NCBI RefSeq assembly: GCF_001556045.1
Contig: NZ_LSIC01000035.1
Span: 1-41,769 of the forward strand
Direction of reading: 5' to 3'
From: Bradyrhizobium sp. CCH5-F6
GTDB lineage: Bacteria; Pseudomonadota; Alphaproteobacteria; Rhizobiales; Xanthobacteraceae
Length of the DNA: 41,769 bases
How positions within the stretch are numbered: the first letter of the stretch is position 1; the number at the start of each line of letters is the position of its first letter. The position numbers were made by a program, and so were the translations under genes. This document shows positions 25,476 through 33,218 of this stretch, one piece after another. The notes under the pieces were generated by a model. The model searched no databases, was not told the DNA's origin, and saw only the letters and a program-made list of their open reading frames with translations.

Positions 25476-27680
25476 ATGTCGGCCGAAGCCGTAGCCCAAT
25501 TCGCCTCCGTGACGAGGACCTCGGAACAGGTCGCGGAACAACCTTTCTATATTCCGATGACGGGGCCGTCGGCACGGCCGCGGCGGTCGCTCAAGCACGA
25601 CGACACTTTCATCGTGCTCGACAGCCATGGCGACATCGGCGCATCCGCCGGCGGGCCGGACGGCCTGTTCCACCACGATACGCGCTATCTCGCACGGCTC
25701 GAGCTCGTGCTCGACGATCTCCAGCCCCTTCTGCTCGGCTCGAACCTGCGCGACGACAATTCGGCGTTGACCGTCGACCTCACCAATCCGGACATCTACC
25801 GGCAGGGCAGCCTCATTCTGCAAAAGGACCTGCTGCACATCGTGCGGACGATCTTCCTGTGGCGCGGCACGGCCTATCAGCGCATCGGCGTCCAGAACCA
25901 CGGTGAACGACGCGCCAGCTTCGATCTGACGCTGCTGTTCGGCAATGATTTCGCCGATCTGTTCGAGGTCCGCGGCGAGCGCCGACCGCGCCGTGGGATC
26001 GGAACGAGCCGGCTGCTCGGTGCGACCGACGTGCTGTTCGAATATCGCGGCCTCGATGAGGCCGAGCGGACCACCGGGCTGCACTTCGATCCGCATCCGA
26101 CGCGGCTGTCGGTCAATGCCGCGACCTGGGAGCTCGACCTGGAGCCGCACCAGACCAAGTCGCTGTTCGTGGCGGTGTCCTGCAACCGGCCGCTGACGGA
26201 AAAGCCGGTGAGGTTCTTTCCGGGCCTGCTGGCGCATCGCCGCGAGATGCGGCAGTCGACCATGGGCACGGCCAGCATCGAGACGTCCAACAACATCCTC
26301 AACGAGGTGCTGTGCCAGGCCATGGCCGACCTCAACATGCTGATGACGGAGACGCCGCAGGGGCGATATCCCTATGCCGGCATTCCCTGGTACTCCACGA
26401 CGTTCGGCCGCGACGGCCTCATCACCGCGCTCCAGATGCTCTGGGTTGATCCGCGCATCGCCAAGGGTGTCCTGCGCCGGCTCGCGCATTTCCAGGCCGA
26501 AGCCATCGATCCGCGCGCGGATGCGACGCCCGGAAAGATCCTGCACGAGATGCGGGGCGGCGAGATGGCGGCGCTGGGGGAGGTGCCGTTCGCGCATTAT
26601 TACGGCAGCGTCGATTCGACCGCGCTGTTCGTGCTGCTCGCGGGAAGCTATTTCGAGCGCACCGGCGACGAGGCCACGTTGATCGAGCTATGGCCGGCGA
26701 TCGAGGCGGGACTTGCCTGGATCGACGGTCCAGGCGATCCCGACCAGGACGGCTTCGTCGAGTACCAGCGCGCGACCGAGAAGGGGCTGGCCAACCAGGG
26801 CTGGAAGGACTCTTACGACGCGATCTTCCATGCCGACGGCAAGCTTGCAGAGGGCAATATCGCGCTCGCGGAAGTTCAGGGCTACGTCTATGCAGCCAAG
26901 CAACTCGCCGCGCGTTGCGCGTTACGGCTCGGCAAGCCGGACCGCGCGCGCAAGCTCGAGTCCGAAGCCAAGGCGCTCGCCGAACGCTTCGAGAAGGCGT
27001 TCTGGTGCGAGGAGATCGGCACCTATGCGGTCGCGCTCGACGGCAACAAGCGACCTTGCAAGGTGCGGACCTCGAATGCCGGGCAGGTCCTGTTCAGCGG
27101 CATGATCCGCGAGGATCGCGCCCGCATGGTCGCCGCCGACCTGATGCGGCCGCATTTCTTCTCGGGCTGGGGCATCCGCACCGTCGCGCAAGGCGAGGTG
27201 CGCTACAACCCGATGTCCTACCACGACGGGTCGATCTGGCCGCACGACAACGCGCTGATCGCGCTCGGGCTCGCGCGCTACGGCCTCAAGCACTCGGTGG
27301 CGCATGTCTTCAAGGGGCTGTTCGACGCGGCGACCTACATGGATCTGCGCCGGCTGCCCGAATTGTTCTGCGGCTTCCGGCGCGAGAAACGGCGCGGGCC
27401 GACGCTCTATCCGGTCGCCTGCGCGCCGCAGGCCTGGGCCAGCGCGACGCCGTTCACGCTGCTGGAGGCGGCACTCGGCCTCGAGTTCGACGTCGCGCGC
27501 GGCGAGATCCGCCTGCGCAATCCGCATCTTCCGGCATTCCTCAACGAGGTGATCCTGCGCGATCTGCGCCTCGGCGAGTCCAGCGTCGATCTTCGCGTCA
27601 GCCGCCACGGCGACGACGTGGCGCTGGAGGTGTTGCGCACACGCGGCCAGATCCAGGTCTCGATCGTGCTGGCGCGCTAG
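25476..27680 (+). CDS. Glycogen debranching-like enzyme (amylo-alpha-1,6-glucosidase family)
   Basis: A 734-residue protein. An N-terminal beta domain (about residues 30-270, from DDTFIVLDSHGDIGASAGGPDGLFHHDTRYLARLEL in substance) matches the N-terminal domain found in bacterial glycogen-debranching-like proteins. A C-terminal alpha/alpha barrel (about 280-720) carries YAGIPWYSTTFGRDGLITALQMLW and NPMSYHDGSIWPHDNALIALGLARYG, the two landmark segments of this group. It would hydrolyse glucosidic linkages in a glucan or glycoside in the cytoplasm. Members are common in rhizobia, and their true substrates are poorly known. GGGGAG six bases before the ATG at 25476 sets the start; the TTG further upstream lacks a site. 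It lies 58 bp after the ABC exporter and is probably co-transcribed with it. Confidence 0.85.
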   Translation: MSAEAVAQFASVTRTSEQVAEQPFYIPMTGPSARPRRSLKHDDTFIVLDSHGDIGASAGGPDGLFHHDTRYLARLELVLDDLQPLLLGSNLRDDNSALTVDLTNPDIYRQGSLILQKDLLHIVRTIFLWRGTAYQRIGVQNHGERRASFDLTLLFGNDFADLFEVRGERRPRRGIGTSRLLGATDVLFEYRGLDEAERTTGLHFDPHPTRLSVNAATWELDLEPHQTKSLFVAVSCNRPLTEKPVRFFPGLLAHRREMRQSTMGTASIETSNNILNEVLCQAMADLNMLMTETPQGRYPYAGIPWYSTTFGRDGLITALQMLWVDPRIAKGVLRRLAHFQAEAIDPRADATPGKILHEMRGGEMAALGEVPFAHYYGSVDSTALFVLLAGSYFERTGDEATLIELWPAIEAGLAWIDGPGDPDQDGFVEYQRATEKGLANQGWKDSYDAIFHADGKLAEGNIALAEVQGYVYAAKQLAARCALRLGKPDRARKLESEAKALAERFEKAFWCEEIGTYAVALDGNKRPCKVRTSNAGQVLFSGMIREDRARMVAADLMRPHFFSGWGIRTVAQGEVRYNPMSYHDGSIWPHDNALIALGLARYGLKHSVAHVFKGLFDAATYMDLRRLPELFCGFRREKRRGPTLYPVACAPQAWASATPFTLLEAALGLEFDVARGEIRLRNPHLPAFLNEVILRDLRLGESSVDLRVSRHGDDVALEVLRTRGQIQVSIVLAR

Positions 27681-27700
27681 CGGCGCGCAAGGAGGGTGTC

Positions 27701-28222
27701 ATGCGTGGGACCGGAACATTGATCCTGAGCGCGGCGATCGCGGTTGCCGTGACGGTCGCACCGTCGCGCGCCGCGGAGGATCCGCCCGCAGGCCAGAACG
27801 AAACGAATGCGCCGCCGACGGCCCAGCCGCCGGTTTCGACCGTTCCGGTGACGCCCAAGGACGCCGCCCCGCCGCCCTCGGTGACCATCATCGGCGCGAG
27901 CGAGGCCCACGGCGTACTCGGCCGCGACGTTCGCAGCGCCGCCGGCGAGGGCATGGGCCGCATCGTCGACGTCATCGTCGATCGCACCGGCCACGTGCGG
28001 GCCGCGGCGATCGATTTCGGCGGCTTCCTCGGCGTCGGCAGTCGCAAGATCGTGGTGGACTGGAACGCGCTGCGCTTCGGCAAGATCGCCAACAAGAAGG
28101 ACAGCATCACGCTGGAATTGACCAAGGCGCAGGTCGCGGCCGCGCCGGAATACAAGGAAGACACGCCGATCGTCGTGCTGGGAGCGTCCGGCAGCCTTCA
28201 ACCGCTGCAAGCGATCCAGTGA
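27701..28222 (+). CDS. Exported PRC-barrel domain protein
   Basis: A 173-residue protein with a Sec signal peptide (MRGTGTLILSAAIAVAVTVAPSRAA), a proline-rich low-complexity linker (about residues 25-60), and a PRC-barrel domain (about 65-150) that begins EAHGVLGRDVRSAAGEGMGRIVDVIVDRTG and includes AAAIDFGGFLGVGSRKIVVDW. PRC barrels occur in stress and photosynthetic proteins and mainly serve protein contacts; no enzyme activity is expected. AAGGAGG before the ATG is strong. The gene follows the glycosidase gene by 20 bp and sits just before the MFS gene, so it is part of the same run. Confidence 0.85.
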   Translation: MRGTGTLILSAAIAVAVTVAPSRAAEDPPAGQNETNAPPTAQPPVSTVPVTPKDAAPPPSVTIIGASEAHGVLGRDVRSAAGEGMGRIVDVIVDRTGHVRAAAIDFGGFLGVGSRKIVVDWNALRFGKIANKKDSITLELTKAQVAAAPEYKEDTPIVVLGASGSLQPLQAIQ

Positions 28223-28245
28223 GGTGCCGGGAGGGCTCACCGCCT

Positions 28246-29532
28246 GTGCTGTTGTCGAGCAAGCCGAAACACGCAGGCCGCGACGCGCGCGTCGAGCAGG
28301 AAAATATTGTCTCGCAGCCGGCTGCAAACCTTCCGGCGCCCTCGCGCCAGAGCTTGCGCGGCCTCGACTGGTTCATCTTCTTCCTCGCCGACGTGCAGAC
28401 CGGGTTCGGTCCGTTCATCGCGGTCTATCTGACGACGCAGAAATGGACCCAGGTCGAGATCGGACTCGTGCTGTCGATCGGCGGCATCGTCGCGCTGATC
28501 GGGCAGATGCCGGGCGGGGCGATCATCGACGCCGCGAAATCGGAGCGTCTGGTCGCCGCTCTCGCGATCGCGACCATCGGCGCCTGCGCGCTTGCCTATG
28601 CCGCGATGCCGATCTTCGCCGTTGTGGTGGCCGCGGCCACCCTGCACGCGGCGGCGAGCTGCGTGCTCGGGCCGGCGATCGCCGCGATCAGCCTTGGCCT
28701 CGTCGGGCCGCTCGCGATCGGCGAACGACTGGGCCGCAACGCGCGGTTCGCCTCGCTGGGCAATGGCGTGGCGGCAGCGGTGATGGGCACCGCGGGCTAC
28801 CTGCTGTCGAGCCGCTCCGTATTCCTGGTCACATTCCTGCTCGTGATCCCGACCCTGATCGCGCTGTCGCGAATCCGCGAGGAGGAGGTCGACATCAGGC
28901 GCAGTCACGGCGAGATGCCGCCCGAGGCCGCTGACCGCGGCGACGCCAATATCTGGCACCTGATCCGGCAGCGTCCGTTCATCGTCTTCGCACTCAGCGT
29001 GCTGCTGTTGCAGCTCGCGAACGCCACGATGATGCCGCTGATGGCGAGCGCAGTGACGGCGCGGTCGAGCCAATGGGCGACCGTGCTCGTCGCCGCCTGC
29101 ATCATCGTGCCGCAGGCGATCGTGGCGCTGCTGTCGCCGACAGTCGGGCGCAAGGCACAGCTCTGGGGCCGGCGTCCGCTGCTCCTGATCGGATTCGGTG
29201 CGTTGACGATTCGCGGCCTGCTGTTTGCGACCGTGCGCGATCCCTACCTGCTGGTGCTGGTGCAGGTGTTCGACGGCTTCACCGCCGCGGTGTTCGCAGT
29301 CATGATTCCGCTGATCGTGGCCGACGTCGCCTTCGGCAGCGGTCATTTCAACCTGGCGCAGGGGATCGTGGGGACTGCGACCGGCATCGGCGCATCGCTG
29401 AGCACGGTGCTCGGCGGCTATGTCAGCGACAAGTTCGGCAATGCCACCGCGTTCATCGGGCTGTCCGGCGTCGCCGCGACGGGACTCCTTCTGATCCTGG
29501 TGATGATGCCGGAAACCCGGCGCACGGCATGA
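28246..29532 (+). CDS. Major facilitator superfamily transporter
   Basis: A 428-residue membrane protein with about twelve hydrophobic segments. Recognisable MFS features include GPFIAVYLTTQKWTQVEIGLVLSIGGIVALIGQMPGGAIIDAAKSERLVAA in substance, where the loop between segments 2 and 3 carries the shortened signature (PGGAIIDAAKSER), and the matching GGYVSDKFG late in the second half. The start is not certain: GTG at 28246 has GGGAGGG about ten bases upstream, while GTG at 28219 would overlap the preceding stop with no ribosome site. The substrate cannot be read from the sequence; drug, sugar or organic-acid export are all possible. It ends just before a strong hairpin and faces fixK2. Confidence 0.82.
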   Translation: MLLSSKPKHAGRDARVEQENIVSQPAANLPAPSRQSLRGLDWFIFFLADVQTGFGPFIAVYLTTQKWTQVEIGLVLSIGGIVALIGQMPGGAIIDAAKSERLVAALAIATIGACALAYAAMPIFAVVVAAATLHAAASCVLGPAIAAISLGLVGPLAIGERLGRNARFASLGNGVAAAVMGTAGYLLSSRSVFLVTFLLVIPTLIALSRIREEEVDIRRSHGEMPPEAADRGDANIWHLIRQRPFIVFALSVLLLQLANATMMPLMASAVTARSSQWATVLVAACIIVPQAIVALLSPTVGRKAQLWGRRPLLLIGFGALTIRGLLFATVRDPYLLVLVQVFDGFTAAVFAVMIPLIVADVAFGSGHFNLAQGIVGTATGIGASLSTVLGGYVSDKFGNATAFIGLSGVAATGLLLILVMMPETRRTA

Positions 29533-29550
29533 TCGCGGCAAAAATGAAAA

Positions 29551-29577
29551 GGCCGGCCGAATCGGGTTCGGCCGGCC
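29551..29577 (-). terminator. Rho-independent terminator of fixK2
   Basis: GGCCGGCCGAA-TCGGG-TTCGGCCGGCC is a perfect 11-bp stem with a 5-base loop. Read on the minus strand it is followed by TTTTCATTTTT, a proper T-rich tail, and it lies 22 bp after the fixK2 stop. On the plus strand there is no T-run, but the hairpin may also stop transcripts from the convergent MFS gene. Confidence 0.85.
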
Positions 29578-29599
29578 AAGTCATGGGGGGAGAAATCGA

Positions 29600-30298
29600 T
29601 CAGGCGTCGAGATTGTGCAGGCGTTGACGGTTGCGCAGCACGATCTGGCGGGCGCCGGAGAAGCCGAGAATGCCCTGGGCGTGAAGCTGCGACAGTGCGC
29701 GCGACACGGTTTCGAGGGTGAGGCCGAGATAGTCGCCGATGTCGCGGCGGCACATCGGCAGCGCCATCATGCCGGCAACGGCGAGGCGGCGGTCCATTTC
29801 GAGCAGGAAGGTCGCGACACGCTCCATCGCGGTCTTGCGGCCCAGCAGCAGCATGTGGTCCTCGGCATGACGAAGCTCACCGGCGGTCATGGCCCAGAGC
29901 TTGCGGGCGACCTGTACGTCGGTGGCTGCGGCCTTCTCGAGGCTCGCACGCTTCACGAGACGCACGGTGGTGTCGATGATGGCTTCGGCGGCGAGGCGGT
30001 GAGTGGGACCGGATTCGAGGCCGAACACGTCGCCGGGAAGATGGAAGGCGCCGATCTGGCGGCGGCCGTCGGAAAGGAGCTTGTAGCTGCTCACTGCGCC
30101 CGACACGACCTGGTAGACATACTCGGATGGCTCGTCCTCGCCATAAATCTCCTCGTCCTTGCGATAGGAGAACTCCGTGGCGACCAGGCCGACATGGCCG
30201 GCAATTGCGCCGAACTGGTCGGTGACGGGATGGGCAGGAGCAATCTTGCCAACAATCTGGGTGTTGATCGCCTGGGTGTTGAGGGTCTGGGTGAGCAT
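29600..30298 (-). CDS. fixK2: Crp/Fnr-family regulator FixK2
   Basis: FixK2 activates microaerobic genes, among them fixNOQP and fixGHIS, by binding TTGA-N6-TCAA boxes. The protein has the cyclic-nucleotide-like barrel (about residues 25-130, with GAVSSYKLLSDGRRQIGAFHLPGDVFGLE) and a C-terminal helix-turn-helix MCRRDIGDYLGLTLETVSRALSQL. It lacks the N-terminal cysteine cluster of Fnr, so it does not sense oxygen through an iron-sulfur centre. The only redox-type cysteine, in MCRRDI, becomes Cys183 if translation begins at 30298, the number reported for Bradyrhizobium FixK2, whose oxidation inactivates the protein. That start has GGAG nine bases upstream, while the ATG at 30307 follows it with no gap. 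The length from 30298 is 232 residues, as expected. Confidence 0.95.
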   Translation of the reverse strand: MLTQTLNTQAINTQIVGKIAPAHPVTDQFGAIAGHVGLVATEFSYRKDEEIYGEDEPSEYVYQVVSGAVSSYKLLSDGRRQIGAFHLPGDVFGLESGPTHRLAAEAIIDTTVRLVKRASLEKAAATDVQVARKLWAMTAGELRHAEDHMLLLGRKTAMERVATFLLEMDRRLAVAGMMALPMCRRDIGDYLGLTLETVSRALSQLHAQGILGFSGARQIVLRNRQRLHNLDA

Positions 30299-30382
30299 CT
30301 GCGCCATCTCCGTTGTGATGACGCTTAGGTACGCGGTATCGGGTGCCTCGAAAATTTCGCGAGATATCTTAAGGGGGTTACC

Positions 30383-30390
30383 CTACGTAG
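30383..30390 (-). promoter_or_regulatory. Putative FixJ box in the fixK2 promoter
   Basis: CTACGTAG, followed on the minus strand by GGTAA, lies about 85 bp before the fixK2 start. It matches the TAMGTAG core described for FixJ sites in Sinorhizobium. The position fits activation of fixK2 by phosphorylated FixJ, the known cascade in this group. The assignment rests on motif and location. Confidence 0.55.
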
Positions 30391-30401
30391 AATCCCGGAG
30401 G

Positions 30402-30818
30402 TCAGTCGAGGGGACGATCCTGGATGGCGTGGCGGATGTATTTGACCAGGTTTTCATCCAGAAGCGGCTTCAAAACCACGTCCTTGATGCCCGCCGTCGC
30501 AGCCCGGACGGAGATGTTCTCGTCGGGATAGCCGGTGATCAGGATCACAGGCGCGTTGCAGTCGGATTTGCGCAGGCGGCTGGCCAGCTCAATGCCATTG
30601 ATGTCCGGCATCTTGTAGTCGATGACGTAGCAGTCCGGTCCCGGCGCGCCGCTGACATTGAGCAGCGCAGTGCCGCTCCTGAAGGTCCGCACGGCGAAGC
30701 CGTCGGTCTCCAGCAGGAAGCGCAGGGATCCCAGGACGGCGGCATCATCGTCGACCACAAAGATGGTGGGTCGTGCGAGGGACGCCGGGCGCGCATGATA
30801 TGAGCTGACCTCGATCAT
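30402..30818 (-). CDS. Single-domain response regulator between fixJ and fixK2
   Basis: A 138-residue stand-alone receiver. The acidic pair is in TIFVVDDDAAVLG (Asp23-25), the phospho-acceptor is Asp67 in CYVIDYKMPDINGIEL, the conserved threonine is Thr95 (VILITGYP) and the lysine is Lys117 (VVLKP). No output domain follows. It is more like the FixJ receiver than CheY, so it could take phosphate from FixL or another kinase and act as a phosphate sink, as FixT-like or Sdr proteins do, or pass a signal by contact. An orthologue is present at this place in other Bradyrhizobium genomes, as I recall, with no clear role. A FixK-like box lies 34 bp upstream, at the fixJ stop codon. Confidence 0.88.
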   Translation of the reverse strand: MIEVSSYHARPASLARPTIFVVDDDAAVLGSLRFLLETDGFAVRTFRSGTALLNVSGAPGPDCYVIDYKMPDINGIELASRLRKSDCNAPVILITGYPDENISVRAATAGIKDVVLKPLLDENLVKYIRHAIQDRPLD

Positions 30819-30851
30819 ATTGCCTGGTTAGCACGGCCCCGGGAAGGCACC

Positions 30852-30865
30852 TTGACTTGCCTCAA
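30852..30865 (-). promoter_or_regulatory. FixK-like box TTGA-N6-TCAA at the fixJ stop codon
   Basis: TTGACTTGCCTCAA is a full match to the symmetric FNR/FixK consensus arms. It overlaps the fixJ stop codon (30862-30864) and ends 33 bp before the receiver gene. Activation at the usual -41.5 would place the transcript start at about the receiver start codon. It could instead mediate repression by FixK2. Confidence 0.45.
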
Positions 30866-31479
30866 TCGTTGAGCATGCCGGCGCGCATCGCCAGCCGGAC
30901 CAGCTCCGAGAGGCTGCCCGCCTGCATCTTGGTCATGACGTTGGCCCGGTAGACCTCGATGGTGCGCGGGCTGATGTCGTATTCGCGGGCGATCAGCTTG
31001 TTGGAAAGGCCTGCGATCAGCCCTTCCATGACCTGGCGCTCCCTCGGACTCAACGAGGCGACGCGGGCAGCGATGTCCTGCGCGACGGCCTCGCTCTTGG
31101 CCGTCGGCTCGGCCTGGAGGATCGCCGCTTCGATCATGGCGGTGAGACGGTCGTCATCGAACGGCTTTTCCAGGAAATCGACCGCCCCGAGCTTCATCGC
31201 CTCGACCGCGAGCGGCACGTCGCCATGACCCGTCATGATCAGGATCGGGAACGGGCTCTGCTGCGCCTTCATGCGTTTCAGCAGCTCGATCCCGTCGAGG
31301 CCGGGCATGCGCACGTCGGAGAGGACGCAGCCGAAGGAAAGGGCTGGCAGGGCTTCGAGAAAGGCCAGGGCGTCGTCGAACAGGGTGACGGAGAAGCCGG
31401 CGGAATCCAGCAGGAAATTCAGCGAATCGCGCATCGCCGGGTCGTCGTCGATGACGTAGACATGTCCCTTGGTCGTCAT
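30862..31479 (-). CDS. fixJ: Response regulator FixJ
   Basis: FixJ is the partner of the oxygen-sensing kinase FixL; when phosphorylated under low oxygen it activates fixK2. The 205-residue protein has a receiver (residues 1-122) with Asp10-13, phospho-acceptor Asp55 in VLSDVRMPG, the threonine in LIMTGHGD and Lys105 in FLEKPF. A LuxR-type helix-turn-helix follows (about 140-200): LSPRERQVMEGLIAGLSNKLIAREYDISPRTIEVYRANVMTKM in substance. Lengths and residues match Bradyrhizobium FixJ. Its ATG comes three bases after the fixL stop, so the two are translated as a unit, and the receiver gene follows 43 bp downstream. Confidence 0.97.
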   Translation of the reverse strand: MTTKGHVYVIDDDPAMRDSLNFLLDSAGFSVTLFDDALAFLEALPALSFGCVLSDVRMPGLDGIELLKRMKAQQSPFPILIMTGHGDVPLAVEAMKLGAVDFLEKPFDDDRLTAMIEAAILQAEPTAKSEAVAQDIAARVASLSPRERQVMEGLIAGLSNKLIAREYDISPRTIEVYRANVMTKMQAGSLSELVRLAMRAGMLND

Positions 31480-31482
31480 GAA

Positions 31483-33000
31483 TCAGTTCTCGTCGGTTGC
31501 CGGCAGGGTGAAGCGGAATGTCGCCCCTCCCGCTGCGTTGCTCTCGGCCCACATGCGGCCGCCATGGGCCTCGATGATCGAGCGGCTGATGGAGAGGCCA
31601 ACGCCCATGCCGGTGTCTTTGGTGGTGAAGAAAGTCTGGAACAGGTTTGGGATGACGTCGTCCCGGAAGCCGATGCCGGTGTCGGAGACCTCCACCTCGA
31701 TCATGTCGCCGCCGGCACGGGTGTTGGCGACGACGAGCTCGCGCCGCGGCGACTGTGCCATTGCTTCGAGCGCATTGCGGAACAGATTGACCAGCACCTG
31801 CTGGATCTGCACCCGGTCGGCGAGGACGAGATCGGCGTCGGGATCGAGGCTGAAGCGGAGCTGCACGTTCTGCTCGCGCGCGCCGGCGAGCCCGAGAGCG
31901 CCGGCTTCCTCGATCAGCTTGGACAGGCTCTCGACCCGCTTCTCCGATTCGCCGCGGGAGACGAAGTCGCGCAAGCGGCGGATGATCTGCCCGGCGCGCA
32001 AGGCCTGCTCCGCCGCGCGATCCAGCGCGCTTTCGATCTTCGGCGTGTTGGGATCGCTGCTTCCGGCGAGGAGGCGCCGTGATCCCTTCATGTAATTGCT
32101 GATCGCTGCCAGCGGTTGGTTGAGCTCGTGGGCGAGGGCGGAGGCCATTTCGCCCATGGCGGTCAGCCGCGAGACGTGGACGAGCTCGGACTGCAATTCC
32201 TGGAGCCGCGCCTGGGTCTGCTGGTGCTCGGTGAGGTCGCGCACGAAGCCGGTGAAATAGGGCTCGCCGGCGCGTTGGGTCTGCCCGACGGACAGGTGCA
32301 TCGGGAAAGTCGTGCCGTCGCGGCGTTTGCCGGTCACGATGCGGCCGATCCCGATGATGTGCGGATCGTTCGTCCTGAGATAGCGCGTGAGATAGGAGTC
32401 ATGACGCGACTGGTCGGGCTCCGGCATCAGGATGCTCACGTTCCGGCCGATGGCCTCCTGCCTGCTGTAGCCGAACAGCCGTTCCGCGGCGCTGCTGAAG
32501 AGCTGCATGATGCCGCGCGAATCGATGACGATCATGGCATCGGGCACGGTTTCGAGAATCGAGCGAAGATGATTCTCCTGGGAGCGCAGGGCCTCCTCGA
32601 GATGCTTTTCCTCGTTGATATCGAGGAATATCCCGCTGAGATGACGCGGCGTGCCGGAATCGTCCCGGATCACACCCGCCCTGGCCCGGATCCATTGACC
32701 GGTCCCGGCCCCGTTGACGACCTTGAAGGACAGATCAAGTCCTCCCCCGCCTTCCGAGGTGCGCCCGATCGCCTTCAGGAATTGGTCCCGATCGCTTGGT
32801 TCCAGCAGGGAAAGAAAGCGATCGTAGCTGACGGCCTGGTCCCGCTCGAGGCCAAACAGCCGCTTGGCCATGTCCGACCACTCGAGTTCGCGCGTCTGCA
32901 GATCAAGGTCCCAGGTGCCCACCCCGAAGCCCTCGATGCGGCCCCGGAATTGCTCGCCCCGACCATCGTCCGCCGGATGGGTCACGCGCGTCGGCGCCAA
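31483..33000 (-). CDS. fixL: Oxygen-sensing haem-PAS histidine kinase FixL
   Basis: FixL senses oxygen by haem bound in its second PAS domain and phosphorylates FixJ when oxygen is low. The 505-residue protein, the length known for Bradyrhizobium FixL, is cytosolic without membrane segments. Residues 20-130 form a first PAS, and 145-260 form the haem PAS with proximal His200 (SRHDSYL) and Arg220 (IGIGRIVTGKRRDG), the residue that contacts bound oxygen. The kinase follows: phospho-acceptor His291 in ALAHELNQPLAAISNYMKGS, then N-box NLFRNALEAM, DTGIGF and TKDTGMGVGLSIS. All diagnostic residues are in place. It is transcribed away from the universal-stress gene and into fixJ. Confidence 0.97.
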   Translation of the reverse strand: MAPTRVTHPADDGRGEQFRGRIEGFGVGTWDLDLQTRELEWSDMAKRLFGLERDQAVSYDRFLSLLEPSDRDQFLKAIGRTSEGGGGLDLSFKVVNGAGTGQWIRARAGVIRDDSGTPRHLSGIFLDINEEKHLEEALRSQENHLRSILETVPDAMIVIDSRGIMQLFSSAAERLFGYSRQEAIGRNVSILMPEPDQSRHDSYLTRYLRTNDPHIIGIGRIVTGKRRDGTTFPMHLSVGQTQRAGEPYFTGFVRDLTEHQQTQARLQELQSELVHVSRLTAMGEMASALAHELNQPLAAISNYMKGSRRLLAGSSDPNTPKIESALDRAAEQALRAGQIIRRLRDFVSRGESEKRVESLSKLIEEAGALGLAGAREQNVQLRFSLDPDADLVLADRVQIQQVLVNLFRNALEAMAQSPRRELVVANTRAGGDMIEVEVSDTGIGFRDDVIPNLFQTFFTTKDTGMGVGLSISRSIIEAHGGRMWAESNAAGGATFRFTLPATDEN

Positions 33001-33146
33001 GCTCTGCTCCTAATCCTTGGCGGACAGGCAGGATGCCTTTACCGCTCGGGCAATTTCGCCCAAGGCTCGCTCCGAGGCAAGCGCGGACGTTGAATTCACT
33101 GGCGGATTTCCCGCAAGACGGAGAGACGAGTCAGAAGCGCTTGTTT

Positions 33147-33160
33147 TTGATCTATCTCAG
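33147..33160 (+). promoter_or_regulatory. Degenerate FixK-like box before the universal-stress gene
   Basis: TTGATCTATCTCAG matches TTGA-N6-TCAA except for the last base. It ends 58 bp before the start at 33219, almost the same distance as the boxes before fixN (56) and fixG (55), counted as intervening bases. A perfect palindrome CTGCCGCGCGGCAG sits directly after it at 33162-33175. This supports FixK2 control of the gene pair, as an inference. Confidence 0.45.
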
Positions 33161-33218
33161 CCTGCCGCGCGGCAGCAGGTCTAGGATAACGAAAATTTGG
33201 TGATGCTGGAGATATCCG

